Assembly: GCF_000002425.4 (NCBI RefSeq)
Contig: NC_037253.1
Location: 6,978,178-7,042,177 of the forward strand
DNA: 64,000 bases
Direction of reading: 5' to 3'
Source of the DNA: Physcomitrium patens
Lineage: Eukaryota > Streptophyta > Bryopsida > Funariales > Funariaceae
Part shown: positions 36,341 through 54,179 of the stretch, one piece after another
Position numbering within the stretch: the stretch's first letter is position 1
Layout of the letters: each line of letters opens with the position of its first letter
Made by a program: the position numbers and the translations under genes
The notes under the pieces: generated by a model
Databases searched by the model: none
Seen by the model: the letters and a program-made list of their open reading frames with translations, nothing else
Told to the model about the DNA's origin: nothing

Positions 36341-38508
36341 GAATTTTTAATTACATAAATATTAGTAATTTATTTTTTGTATTTTAATTCATTAATTTAT
36401 TGACTTTAATACATCTTTGAATGTCTTAATATAATTTTATAATTTAATGTTTTATAATTTAATACTTTTTTAATTAATTACTTTTTTTGTATAATATCCG
36501 TGACAACAACATGGATTTACCTATCCTAATTCATACCTAAAAGCTTCATTGTATATTTTATTTCTTTCTATTTGTATTATATTATACTTGTATTTGAAAA
36601 ATATTCTTTGGCTTACAAATATATCTTTAAAAAATAACTTCATTTGAATCATATTTTTTGTGACAACTACATGGGTTCATGTAGTGTATATATATATATA
36701 TATCACAACTTAGGTATAAGATAAAGAGACAAAGAAGATTTTTCCTTGGCTTAACATAAGAACATGGATGAAGAAGGAAATGGATGGATGGTAGTGCCAA
36801 AGATTGCAATTCCCATCAATATAGATTTCTACTAATATATATATAAATAGATATGCATTTGTGACTAAAGACAATCTAATCTTGAAGTAAATTTTTGTAA
36901 TAGTGGCCATTTCTAATCAAGAGAAGTTATGAAAAGACATGATAAGGGAGTGAATCTAAGGTTATACTTGTAGTTTTGACTTACAAAGGTCTTTGTGTAT
37001 TTGTTATCTAGTAACTACATGTAGAAAATAATTTTTGCATTAAAGATTATCATAGTGTCATGCAATTACAATTGTACTTGGCATTCTTTTATTTAAATAT
37101 GCCAATTCCTTTAGCATCCAATAAAATTTATTTCATTATATATAAATATTATATTATATGGAATTTTGAAATCTTATTAAATATAAAATAATTTAATACT
37201 ATTAATAATTTTAATTAGTATATATGTTTATAAAATAATTTAATACTACTAGTAATTTTAATTAGGATATGTGTTTTATAAAGGATTTAAAATAAGTACT
37301 TACTTGTTTTTAAATTTATTTTTTATCCTTTTTTTATAGCTTTGTTAATCTAAATAAAATCATAAATAAAGTTTTATCTTTTATAACCAAGCTACGAAAT
37401 AACTTTTATTTTTTTAATAACTAATCTTCTTATTTATTTTCAATCTATTTATGTTTCTTAGAACATATGACATAATTTTTAATTTTTAATTCTTACATAA
37501 TTAATAAATTATTTTTATTTTCTTATTTTCTTATTTTTTAAAAATAATAATAATTTTAGTTTTTAATGATGTGTTTTAAATTAATTGAAATGAAATAAAT
37601 AAAATCTAAATCTTAAAATTAAGTTTATTTCCATTATTTTTATTTTGTTTAAATTTAAGATAGATTTATTTGAAATCAATTTGTATAATTTATTCAAATA
37701 ACAATAGTATTGCTTTGAAATTTAATAAATAAATCAAGTATTCTTTAATACTATTTTTTCTACTTAATCAAATAAATAATTTACTACTTTTTATATTTAT
37801 ATATTTATATATTTTTTCAAAAATATATTAACAACTAATCAATGGAATGCAACCAATATGTTAGTATTCATCTGGTTAAGTCACATAACTGCTTGATAAG
37901 CTTCCACAAGTATGAAGTGATTACCAACCAATAATGTGGTTACTACAAGTTGCCAACTACCTATTCAACCTAAACTTTCTTTTCTTTCTCACCTCTTGTG
38001 TACCATCATATATTTTTATTTATGAGACTATGCAACCATGTAATTACATTTTTATCAACAAGAAAGCTACACCTTGTAATTTGAGTATTCAAGTTCAATA
38101 ACACCCTCAAATATAATATTACTTACAACTACCTGAATTAGAGCCCGAGGTCTACTTTGACAGGAAAAGACTACTTAAGTCTCACATCAAGGAACACATG
38201 TCATCACATGATTGATTGATGCCCATGAACAATTTGTCATGGCAAAACCTTTTGACACCTTAATTCAACTTTGGAAGTGCCCATTGTGGACTAAAATCAA
38301 ATGGCACAAGTGGCAATAGGTAGTTGGGCCACATTCTTTCAAGAATGTGCCAACTACTTGGTACAATGGGCAGCCTCATGCTTGAGTTGATATACTTGGC
38401 CTTTGGTATGTGGAGTTGGTTGTGAGCAGAACCCAGTTGTGGAATTTTGGGGGACACAATGTAACGTCTACACAGAAAGACTTTTTTGCATGTGTTGGGA
38501 TCTACATA

Positions 38509-38541
<33 letters not shown>

Positions 38542-40350
38542 TTAAATTGAATATTTATTTACTTTTGATTGAAATTGAATATTTATTTACTTTTGATTGA
38601 ACTGGATGTTGGGTGGGTTGTAAAAATTGACACTAAGAATCCTTGCATGGATGGTGTAAGATTTTGGATTCAAATACTGACACATCTTTTTAGATTTAGA
38701 GATTGGTTGATGTTTTGGTTAAATATTGGACGTTGATGCATCTGTGTGGTAGATTATGTCTTCACCTGCAATATACAATTGAACTTGGAAACATCACAAA
38801 GTTATATTTTAGTTTATACTTATAATAAATTTGGTTCATTCTGTTTGTTTTTATATTTCCAGTTCAGAAATATATATATATATATATATATATATTATTA
38901 CAGATCTTGTGTAGTTTTTTTAAATGCATACACCTATTAAAATTAAAAAAATGCAATCTTCTACTTGGAGGTAACGTAAAATTGAATTCTCATCTGCAAT
39001 AAACTATTCTTAGTCACATAATTTAGTGTAAATTTTACAGTTATATCAGTTCCTCTCAATTTCATTTGCTAACTGGTCAACGTTGACTTGATGTAGATTC
39101 TTCAAAAATCGCACACTTCAAATAACAGATGATTGATCATTTTGTTTACTTTTATTTTTGTTAATTTTTGATACTAAGCTCGTTCTTCAGTTCAGAAGAA
39201 CAGAACATCTCAAAACTTTCTCTATTCAACATTTACAGAAACTCTAGCTTATTATATAAACCTGTGAAAACATTCAACATGACTCAATTGTCTGGAAGTC
39301 TCGTTGATGCAAACTGGTTAGATGTACAGCCTCGGTGATGACGTTTTGCAGCCAGCTTGCATTCTTATCTCAACTGGATCCCAGAAGTTGAATTTGCCCG
39401 CTTTTGACTGTGTTGCACCGGTCCGAAACCATCTCCGCAAACAGAATTCCTTGGGAAGAATCTCGGGGTTTAATTAAGGTACTTATATTGATTTGGCAAC
39501 CATGGATGGGTAATTGTGTGTTGGTGAAAATGCATATGGAGGGTTTGTTTCTGGGATGGCCACCAACTCTTGACGTCGATGAGTGACTCGTACACATGCT
39601 TTGTTAGCACGTTCCATTATCAGAACCTTACTTTCTCCTTTAAAACTAGAAGTTGAAGAGAAGGTCAAAAGTACTGGTAAGGAGCATCATTCAGAGTTCC
39701 CTGAAAGACTTGACGCTTTTCAAAGCATGCTGGAGTGTCCTTTGTTGCAAAGAGTAAATTAGAATTCATTCCACAAGAGTGTTTGTTCCTCAGTCGAGCA
39801 ATATCAGCAAATGCAAAATCCGGTCTACTGTTAACAATTCATCATCTTCTTCTTAGTCTTTTATTTGTCTGATATTAAATTAATTTAATTTTGTGTGTGT
39901 GTGTATATATGGATGGTCGTACCCTATCGCCTTTGTTATTAGGAGGCAAAGCATTCAAGACACTCAATTTTATTTATTTTTGTTTATTTGACCAGAAAAG
40001 CTGTATAGAGAATCTGGAACATCCGCTTCAAGCACAAACTCTTTAGCAGCCAAAATGAAAACAAATGGCGTGACTTCCGTATGAATATAGAATACTCCAA
40101 ACTACTTGAGCGTGGAGCGTTGATCCAAGTAGTGATGTCAAAGAGCGAAGAAATATAATTCTTGTTTTAGGCTTTGTTTACTAAGATTTTAGTGTCTGAA
40201 TTCAGGACCGAAGGAAGTTTCTAGAGGATTATGCGAGCATTCTTTGTTTCAATGTCCTACACTCTGTTTCTAGCTTACATCCCAATGTTTGACATGGAGA
40301 AGTAGTCACTTGGATCAGCTTGCTGTCGCTAAGATATGTGATCCTCTCGT
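36341..40350. other. AT-rich spacer; 3' flank of the malic enzyme gene
   Basis: Non-coding, with TA microsatellites near 36,689-36,703, 38,510-38,535 and 38,870-38,895. GC content rises from about 39,300. The last few hundred bases should hold the 3' UTR of the malic enzyme gene. No other gene seen. Confidence 0.5.
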
Positions 40351-44910
<4,560 letters not shown>

Positions 44911-47081
44911 GCCAATAATTGCAAGTTATTTTTGCGAATAGCTGATATTCGAGTTCCTAACAAATAAGCTGCTGTCATCGCAGGAACATGGAAACAAGAG
45001 CTAAATGAACTTGGGGAGTCTAAACATGGGTCGAAGACGATAAAAGTCATGCAGTTTAAGAGAGCATGTAACGATCTTGCAATTTCAGAGATCAATTGAA
45101 TCCGAGTTATGTTTGCGGTGCTAGTACATGAGTATATCACGAGCGAAAAGACCGTGTTGAACTGCAGGCGGATGCTATCACTTTAAAAGTGCTTAAACAG
45201 CCGGATGGAAGAAAGAAAACAAAATTTGCAGCTTGAGTGGAAACAGAACAAGAAAAATCTGAGTTGAATTCTACACATCTTGCAGGACACACCTCCACAC
45301 AGTAGCCCAAAGATCAAGAAGCAAATGAGCAACAGCGAGGATACTTAAATAGAGAAACCTGGATGTTTTTAAGTCTCAATCGATCATCCCAATTCGAGCA
45401 GCGAACAAACGGAATATGCCAAAATTCGTCATTCAACTAGCAAACGCTCACGAATCTATCAAAAGACCCAAATTCAGAGCCCGAACTATCAGGATCATTC
45501 CGTCTCGCTACCATCGAGAGAATTCTGCACAACAATAAAACACGAATGACGGTCTCCATGCACAAGAAACCTACCACCACAAACCTTTAGCACCTGCCGA
45601 AGACGCGAAGTGAAAATCTGTCACAGCAACATTCGCCTCGGGAAAAGACTACAAGTGCAACTTATGCAATTTCAATCGGACTCAGGACTCATGCAGCACG
45701 AATTCCCATAGGGAGACGAAGGCCGGAGCCATCCCAGTATCCCCCTCGTTCAGACCATGCACCCAGCCAGGGCCATTCTTCCTTCCGCGGCCAATAAAAT
45801 CCCCACCCGAAATCACGCCGGGGGAATCTCCCACCAATTGCACTAAAATAACATAACCAAGCTGGGCTTCGGTCGAGAACAATCTCAGGAGTTTTCTGTT
45901 CGCGGTTTCCAGGTCCGAACGATCTGCGTCATGCAAAGCCACAGTGCAGCACGTCCAGCATGGAGATCAACCAGACACTGATCTGAGGATGTACAGTCAG
46001 CGTCTGCGTCATCGAAATAAGATCACTCTCTCCCTGCAAGTCGCATGCAAATCGATCAAGCATCACGTGGAATGCCATCAGCGGCTGTCACGAGTGACGA
46101 AGTGATCGTGCGAGGCAGAATTCTCCCCTGCAACCCCAAATACAGGAAAATACCACAAAATTCGAAATAGAGGATCGATTCGAGTAACCTCAAAACCAGG
46201 CCCCACAACTCAAAGAGTGACAACAACGTCTTCCGCAACTTCTTCCACACCTTCCACAATTAAAAAAAAAAAAAAAAAACTACTCCACAAAGCGCTTCTC
46301 GTTACATCCTGGACCGAATTGAGAAACAGTCCTTCCCAATCGTGGTGCCTGGTTTCCTCGCCATCTTCTTCTCCATTATTATCGTCGTCTTCGTCATGGT
46401 CTTCGTTATCGACTTTGACTGCGTGGGATTGCAGGTATTAGAGATGCTCATCGCCACCATAACCGAGGAGCATTCCCCCTCCCTTGCAAACGGGTTGCTT
46501 AGAGTTTGTAAGCACAGCAAAGCAACGCAAGCAATTTCAGTGTGCTTTATTTTGCTACAACGGTGAAGAAAATGTTCACGTGGTTTGGAATTATGGGTTG
46601 GTTAGTTTTATTTTTTTGGAAAATTTGAGTGCGTTATGACCATGCTAATTTGCAAAGAAATTTCAAGGTTTGTGTACCGTGTAATGAAGGGAGTATTGGA
46701 GGCAACGTAATTAACAGATTAAACGTGAAACAGTTTTTTGGGTTTAGCAACAGCACTGTGTTTTAATTGATTTTATTATTAAAGAAAGCGGGTCTGTCTT
46801 TTTGATGTGGACTGAAGTTGTTTGTGCAAACCCTCGGTGTCAATTTTCATTTTATTATGAATCACTCTGTGTGGATGAGATTTCATGATCCTTTATGTTG
46901 CATTTTCTAAATCAGCATTAGACATGAGGCAGATTGACATATATTGAACACATGATAAGCTTTGATGGAAGCCTATCTAGTTTGAACAGCTTCAGAAAGT
47001 CTCAAGTTAGATTTTTACAATTGATGCAGTTGGTTTGTCCAAACTTCAAATCCAACACGTCTTACACATATTGTAGAAAAC
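44911..47081. other. NADP-ME upstream region and spacer to the 4CL-like gene
   Basis: Contains the promoter and 5' UTR of NADP-ME (44,911 onward) and the 3' UTR of the 4CL-like gene (below 47,081). An A run of about 18 lies at 46,261-46,280. Short open frames (for example 45,682-45,942, minus) are not recognisable. Confidence 0.45.
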
Positions 47082-49766
47082 CTAGAGGTTTGATTTTAAT
47101 ATCGCCAATTGTTGTAGATTTTTCCGGAGAATCTTGCCTGTTGATGACCTGGGTATGAAGTCTGTGAACACCACTTTTCGCACTTTCTTATAAGAAGCTA
47201 CCTGACCAACAAACCACAAGGCTCAATTTCTGATATCTTAATCCAGCATTGCCAAGCGTAGCTATTTAATACATCATCCTCAAACTCAAAAATATCACAA
47301 ACCAAACCCTTCACAATCTGCATTCCAAGCACACTTCAGAAACATGGACTAAACAGTCATTAGAAATGAGTTGAAGAAATCGAGAACCATAACAATCCTG
47401 CAAGTGAAGGATCGTGAAACTTCGGTAAGAGAATTTGTCACCTGATTAGCAACCCACTGCATGATCTCGTCACCAGTCGTCTCAGACTCTCTTCTCCGGA
47501 CGATGCATGCCATGGGCACTTGGCCGAAGTCCTTGTCTGGACATCTGGGCACCACAATGCACAAAGCAAATCTGTTAAGCAGAATGGAACCTCAAACTTG
47601 ACTTACCTTCACGTGAAGTTCAAGTAAAGATTTGTAAGTTTGAGTTACAATACTCACGGAATAACTGCACAGTCTAGCACTGCTGGATGGGAGGCAAGTA
47701 GATCTTCCATTTCAGCAGGGGCCACCTGCATCATGCAATCGAACAAGAGTCTAAGCGTCCGTCACACAACATCAGAATATGCAATTGTGTATAGTGTTCA
47801 TCTCTAGGATTCTGAAGAGTTTGTGTTACAGATCTGCACAGGTTTGAACATATGTTTATGCACAGTGTTATGCAGACAGGCAGGAAAGAGAGATTTATTT
47901 TTTATTTTTTATTTTTTTGTGTGTCGTAGTGCACCTGATAGCCCTTGTACTTAATCATCTCCTTGAGTCGGTCCACAATGAAGAGATACCCTTCTTCATC
48001 AAATTTCACGATATCGCCCGTGCAGAGCCAACCTTTCTCGTCGATTGCTTCCTCGGTTTCCGCACGGTTGTTTATGTATTCTGCATCATTTCCCGACATT
48101 GATATTGTTTCCAGATCGTGTGGCTTGCAGGTGTCATAGCAGTAAAGAGAATCTGGCTATGTTCAACTTGGAGTCGCTTGCAAATTACCTTTCATGACAC
48201 AAGGTCCGCGAACCCGAAGCTCTCCTCTCTTTGTTGGGGGTAGAGGCTGGTTCGTAGAAATGTCGACCACCATAGCCTCCCACATTGGGAGAAGGCAACC
48301 GGACGAACCCACACGGTCGCTGCAACCCACCGGCACGGCTGTAACGCAACAGCTTGACTCCGTCATTCCGTATTCCTGTTAATTCCGAAACCAACACAGG
48401 ATTTACGTCGTAGAAATTCGACATTTTGGGCAGGAATTTTGTGGTGTGAGAAGTAGGACACGGGGAGGAGATGTCACCTGCTTTAATTCCACACTCGGAT
48501 ACCGCTCAGCGAATGCCGCGAGGATCTCCGACCCCAGAGGTGCTGCTCCACATGAAATCTGCTTAATCGACCTTAAGTCGAAGTTTCGCGACTCCTCGGC
48601 CTTGTCTACTAGAGCTTTCACCATGGGCGGCACCGATGGCATGTGCGTCACGCCATACCTCTGGATGGCAGCAAAAGCTGTTCCAGTGTCGAACATTCCT
48701 AAGACGACCACCGATATTCCTCGAGCTAGAGAGGTCAATGTACACCATGTGAACCCATAGAGGTGAAACATTGGCAAGATCACCAGAGTGCACGAGAGCT
48801 TCTCGCCAGCATATGAGTTGTACCCGCTGACTGCGGAGATATAGTTTCGGTGTGTCAGTGCAACCCCCTTGCTCTTCCCGCTCGTGCCAGATGAGAACAC
48901 AATTGAAGCTACGTCGGTTTGTTTAAGCTGTGGACTGCACTTCATTGTTTCACTAGCGTTAATCCAGGCAAACCATTCGACTTGTTTCGAGCAATCCAAT
49001 AGAGATTTAGATTAGCACCTTGAGAAATCCACTGTTTTGGTCGTGATTAAATCCGAGAAGCTAAACGTTTTGAATTCGTGAGGCACGCTTTCCAGTCTCC
49101 CGAGGATCACTGTTGGTAAATTCGCTGACGTAACCTTCTCCAACAACTTTGCAGTTGTGATAATGTATTTCGCTCCTGGACAAAGCAAAGTGCCCTGTTG
49201 ATGAAAATCAATCTCCAAAACGTTTCTTTTGTTTCACATACATGTGCCACATGGAATGTGGACATTTAGTGATCAGCTTAAATGCCGTCCGTGCTGCAAG
49301 AATTTGTGAATATTCAGCATTTAGCTCACGTGAGCAGAGAGTATGAGTGCGAATTCGAACAAAAACCTGCATTGTTCATCTGTTTGCGCAACTCCTGCAC
49401 TGAGTTGAGGGGATTGAGAAGGGCAACAACTGCGCCAAGCCATGTTATTGCTAAGAAGACAGACGGAAAGTCTATAGAGTTCGGCGACAGGATCGCGACA
49501 ACATCGTGCTGCCGCACTCCCACAGTTGTGAACAACCCAGCTGCCAGAGCACGAACGTTCCGCTCAAGCTCCTTGTACGTAAACGATCTGCCAGTGAGGG
49601 GGTCAATGAGGGCCACCTTGTCGCCGAATTGGCCAGCAAACACGAATGACACAAGATCCAAACTGTCATCCTCCGGGATAACGACAGGCGGCAACTTGCT
49701 GTAGTACACGCCATTGCTGCTGCAATATCCTGAGCGGCGATCTACGATCACATCAAACCTACCCAT
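47082..49766 (-). pseudogene. 4-coumarate:CoA ligase-like acyl-CoA synthetase with one in-frame stop
   Basis: Adenylate-forming enzyme that would activate a carboxylic acid (hydroxycinnamate, fatty or oxylipin acid) to its CoA ester. Exons: 49367-49766, 48478-49175, 48189-48375, 47935-48080, 47658-47725, 47442-47544, 47082-47201 (1,722 bp, 573 codons plus stop, all phases fit, GT-AG introns). Motifs: AMP-binding SSGTSGKSKG (about 228-237), YGMTESS, GELRVRG, GWLCTGD (about 445-451), [18 protein letters not shown] and TGKILRK with the catalytic Lys near 557. It ends in SNL, a possible weak peroxisomal PTS1. The one fault is a TAA at 49,012-49,014 (codon about 188), before the AMP-binding box, in a variable linker. 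Everything after stays in frame, so it is a very young pseudogene, a sequencing error or an allele. Peroxisomal OPC-8-like or classical 4CL cannot be told apart here. Confidence 0.92.
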
Positions 49767-49860
49767 CACTAGGAACAAGATTCCACTCCCTCAAGTTTCC
49801 AGACCTGCAAACATACTCGTCGTGCAACGCATTAGCATTCAAGTGCTGTCAATGTTTCCC

Positions 49861-49984
49861 ACCTCGTAACCACCAAACATGCAATAAATAAATAAATCTC
49901 TATCACCTCGTTCATAGCGACCACCTCGTAACCACCAAACATGCAATAAATAAAAAAATCTCTATCACCTCGTTCATAGCGACC
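49861..49984. repeat. Tandem duplication, two 62-bp units
   Basis: ACCTCGTAACCACCAAACAT starts at 49,861 and again at 49,923. The copies are nearly identical. It lies about 100 bp upstream of the 4CL-like start codon, in its promoter or 5' UTR. Confidence 0.9.
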
Positions 49985-51139
49985 ACTGCATGACTCTCAG
50001 CATTCTTCCTTCACCTAGCGGGACGTGTCACACAAACAAATCTCTCAGCACAGAACACGTTTCATGCCCCATGATTCTAATCCCTACACAAAAGTCAAAA
50101 AAACTCGCTTCGAGTGGTCATACGGCGGGATACGGTTTTGCAAAAGGTGCTCGAGGACTCCTACAGCGACCTTATTCTGCATGGCAGAATCGCGGCCATA
50201 CTCACTGTGCAACGCATGGCGCAATCCCATAGCCAGATAAAGCATTCGTGTTGTGGTTTTTTGATGATAATTTTTTTGTTTTGTTTGTTTGGGTATCCAT
50301 CGTATTTGGAAGGGCCAGGTCTCCGTCACACGCACGACTCACATGGTTTTTGACAAGCTTTCCATGAAGCTGGATTCAAGGGTAGAGGACTGAATCGAAG
50401 CCATTGCAATAGCTACTCATCCCACTCATGCTTTTCTTAGGCTTGATTGAGATCAGCTTTGCAGGCTCCTTTGCCACCGCGAATTCCATGTCTTCTCCTA
50501 AAGCACGCCGAGGGCGTGACCGCTAGCACGCCGCGCCGTCGGGGATCCATCCATCCATCATATCATTCATCCACTCTCACACTCATCCCACCACATACAA
50601 CTATTCATCTATATATTCATCCACGCATTCATCTCTACATTCATTTATACGTTCGTCTATGTGAATGAATGAAGAATTCCTCCCCTTCGGACTGTCTAAG
50701 GGAATATCTGACTACAATGTGAGCCACATAATTTATAGGCCCACGTGTCCCACACTTCGTGTGAAAAGAATGTTTGAAGTGTTAAAATAGATTAATTTAG
50801 TGTCGAAATGGCAAGAGTGTTGGATATGTTTGATTATTTGTATCCATAGATAAGTGTTTGGTTCCTTGAATTGGGTTGACAAAGTAATAGAAAATAATGA
50901 GTTGGATGGGTGTTCTAATAATAGTACAAATGTTTTACAAGAAAATAAATTTGGTCATGAAAAACTTTGGTGTTGTGTATTTGGAAGATGGGAATCAATG
51001 TTTATGTATGTTTAATTAATGTAAATTTTATGCCTCTTATTATTAAAAAGTGACACTAAAAGAAAAAAGATCTTAAGAACATAATGAAGCATTATAGAAT
51101 ATTTGTGATAAAAGTAAAAGTTGACAAAGCTTGTATGAA
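49985..51139. other. 4CL-like upstream region, then AT-rich spacer
   Basis: Promoter-side sequence. From about 50,550 to 50,670 it is rich in irregular ATTCATC/CATCCATC words on the plus strand. AT-rich sequence follows from 50,750. No gene. Confidence 0.5.
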
Positions 51140-52012
51140 GGATATAAATCATGAGAAACCAAAGGATCAATATACTCTTGAGTAACTTAAAGAGAGTAGA
51201 TAATTGCTCAAAGATAGTATAATATTAAGATTAGAATAGCTATTACCAAAGACAAGAAGATTTGAGACTTTTGAAACAAGATTAAGAACAAAAAATGCAT
51301 TGATAAGAATGAAAAAGGATTTATTATTGTGTCCATATATATTATCTAACTAATAGCTGTGTGGCAATGTTCTATAGGACTTCTAACATGTATTCAATTT
51401 ATGAGACATATGTCTAACTTGCAAGATAAGTTTCACATGTGCATTATATGATAAATTTTTACCACAAGTGGCTAATATGTGTGACACTTTCATAGACATA
51501 CATACTCCAATAATTACCTAGATAATATAACTAGGTAGAAGTAGGTGAAAACATGTTAATTTAATGATATCTTGCAGAAAAGCTTTATAAAAGCTTTATA
51601 GATGCAATTTCACCTTTAAACATGTCTATAGGTGATTGGTAGATTGAATACTTGGCTAATAAGTTAACCACGTGTTGCATGTGTTAGTAGATTATATTAC
51701 AAACTAACCATGTGACACACATATAAGAAACTTGCCTTGAAGTTAAAATACATATCTTATGTTGGAGGTCCTATAGAACATTGCCATATAGTTCTTAGTT
51801 AGATAGTATATATAGAGGCAAGAGTGAAGCCTTCTTCACTCTTGTCAATACCTTTTGAGTACTTAGTCTTATTTCAAAACTTTCTAGTCTTCTTGTCTTT
51901 AGCAATAGCAATTCCAATTTAATACTATACTATCTTTGAGTGATTTTTTAGTCTTTTTGTATGACACAAGAGTTTATTGATCTTTTAGTTCTTTGAGATT
52001 TATGTCTTTAAC
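51140..52012. repeat. Head-to-head pair of chromovirus LTRs (inverted repeat)
   Basis: 51,140 to about 51,488 matches the start and middle of the B-orientation LTR. 51,489 to about 52,012 matches an almost complete LTR in the C orientation (TTTCATAGACATAC start; CAAGAGTGAAGCCTTCTTCAC in the middle). The arms are complementary over roughly 340 bp with almost no spacer. No internal element sequence is present. It looks like a solo LTR abutting a truncated inverted one. Confidence 0.75.
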
Positions 52013-52764
52013 ATTATTAATATCAATTGCAAGAATTCGTTCTAAACAACAAACACATTACTTCCACATAAGAATAAATAAAATAACTAGTTAATTTAAA
52101 AGCATATAATTTTATTAACTTAAATCTCTATTTCATCTATTAAATGCTTCTATTCAAAGTATGATATAAGTTATTTAATTTTTATTTAAAAAAGAAAAAA
52201 ATTATGTATATATATATATATATTATTTTATTTTAATATTATAATTAAAGATGTTATTGGACATGATTGCATATAAGAATCTTTTGAATTCCACAAAAAA
52301 TATTTGTGAAAAATTAATTATTTTCCACTAAGATTATCTTCAACAACCACCAAGGAGGTGAATTTTTATTTTATATTTTAATCATAAAATACATACAAAT
52401 TTTCACAAATTCATATGCTCTCACAATTAACTAATTAGATAAACCATTCTAAATTAATCATCCAACCATGAATACAAGTCCTCCAATTAAACAAATTGCT
52501 TCTTAGCTGCCCCCCTCTATTCTCTTCTTTCTCTGCAACAACAACAATATCGTCCTCAATTAAGGAAATTAATTAATTAAATTACCAGACCACCATAACC
52601 TCATGTTTCTCTGCAGTTGTAACAGCATCATCTCTAATGAAAGAATTTATCAACTTAGTCATTGATGTGATTAGTTTAGCTAATGTTGAACTGTCCTATC
52701 CTCCTTTGTAGCAACATAGAAATTATCAATAGTCTCCAACATAGAAATCATCAACAACATATCA
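52013..52764. other. AT-rich spacer
   Basis: Low-complexity AT-rich DNA with a TA microsatellite near 52,205-52,222. No gene seen. Confidence 0.5.
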
Positions 52765-52906
52765 TAAATATACTCTCCGTCAAGCTTGGTTCTGGATTAC
52801 ACTTGTGCTGGAGAATTCCTTTCGTTGTGCCTGACGTATTGACTTTCTGCTGTAGAGGACGCGTCCGGGATATCTTGAGGAACTCGGCGGAGCCGAACGT
52901 TCAAGG
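52765..52906 (+). pseudogene. Inverted fragment of NADP-ME intron 4 and exon 5
   Basis: Reverse-complement match to 43,572-43,713. It includes the intron 4 acceptor (TTTCTGCTGTAG) and about 16 codons of exon 5 (GRVRDILRN), with the following Trp codon changed to Ser. It differs from the source at about ten positions, more than the adjoining direct copy. Confidence 0.88.
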
Positions 52907-53975
52907 ACTAAGACTGAAACAACTAAAACTCTGTTTGAGAGATGCGAACAAATCGAAGGAAAGTTTAGCTGCATCCGTGGTTCAGTAGAACAACAAGAAC
53001 CTGCAGGTCCATCACATCCACGTACTTCTCGAGATTATTCTCGTACGACCGCACGTTTTGCAGAATGCGTTCGATCTGCCACCAATTTAATTGGCACAAC
53101 ACGGTCATCAGTAAACCTTGAATAAGCAACACTTCTAAAACAACAGAAAATATGTACGAACTCAATGCTTCAGAGGATGTTCTTAGCACGGGAAAAGGTC
53201 TGTGTCAGTAGCTTGCCTGGCGCTCCTGTGTCAATACGACAGGGGGGAGGAGACCCCTCAAGTAATGCCTGTCTCGCTCCCCTTCTGAAAATGCGGTTCC
53301 TTTGTTATAGCGTGGATCTCTCAGGAGGTCGACCCCACTGCACGTTTGTCCCGGCGGCTTTCAATACCAGCATTGCAATAGAGGAGACAGAGTACTCCTT
53401 CAAAAGAGTTCTAAGGAAACGTGAGCAACCATGTAATGTTGAATCGATTATAAACTGGATTCTGTGATTCACTATCCCAGCCACACTTAAAAAAGGCACA
53501 ACATTCTTCTCGTTTACAAAGTATTTGCAGGCCTAGTTGGGTTCTAGAGTGCAATGGGGATATTCTGAACGTGCCTGGCAACCAACTGATTCCATGGGAT
53601 AAACGTTTGATCCTCAGTGGCAGAATCTTCACAATATGTGTCGCCCACACCACCGCCTGCATCATGTTTGCTGTTGTTCAAATCCAGCACATCGGGTCTA
53701 GGACAGACCATCTTCAGTTGACACTCCATGGCCGAGTAGCTAGGATGCGCTGGGTGTGACATGCCAATAATTGCAAGTTATTTTTGCGAATAGCTGATAT
53801 TCGAGTTCCTAACAAATAAGCTGCTGTCATCGCAGGAACATGGAAACAAGAGCTAAATGAACTTGGGGAGTCTAAACATGGGTCGAAGACGATAAAAGTC
53901 ATGCAGTTTAAGAGAGCATGTAACGATCTTGCAATTTCAGAGATCAATTGAATCCGAGTTATGTTTGTGGTGCTA
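52907..53975 (-). pseudogene. Duplicated 5' end of NADP-ME (exons 1-3 and upstream)
   Basis: Direct copy of 44,055-45,123 at a constant offset of 8,852 bp, with no indel and about five mismatches by eye. The three coding exons (53575-53762, 53217-53337, 53001-53075) are identical to the source, encode the first 128 residues, and retain both GC donors. All differences are in introns or flanks, including one at the exon 3 donor (GTGCTT to GTTCTT). The copy breaks off before exon 4, so it cannot make malic enzyme. About 213 bp of upstream sequence came along, so transcription is possible. Confidence 0.93.
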
Positions 53976-54179
53976 TAACGTGATTTTGGAAAGTGTGAGA
54001 TAAGTTGATTATAGGAACACAACAAAAAAACATCGAGAAGCCATGTCGTCAGCTGCGTAGAGGACCTGTGGTAATTCAATTGTTGACGAGAGATGCTAAA
54101 TACCTGTGATAGCCACCCTCTTAGTGTAATTCACAAGGGATGGCTGCGTGAGTCTATTGTGACTCATATTGCAGCCTTA

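Noticed and set aside
45682..45942. 86-codon minus-strand frame upstream of NADP-ME
   Set aside because: No domain and no splice link to the malic enzyme exons; more likely upstream non-coding sequence.
49867..49984. CRISPR-like repeat
   Set aside because: Only two adjacent units without spacers, in a plant nuclear context; a simple tandem duplication.
53575..53762. Second functional NADP-malic enzyme gene
   Set aside because: Only exons 1-3 are present; the copy ends before exon 4 in an inverted, unrelated junction, so no catalytic domain can be made.
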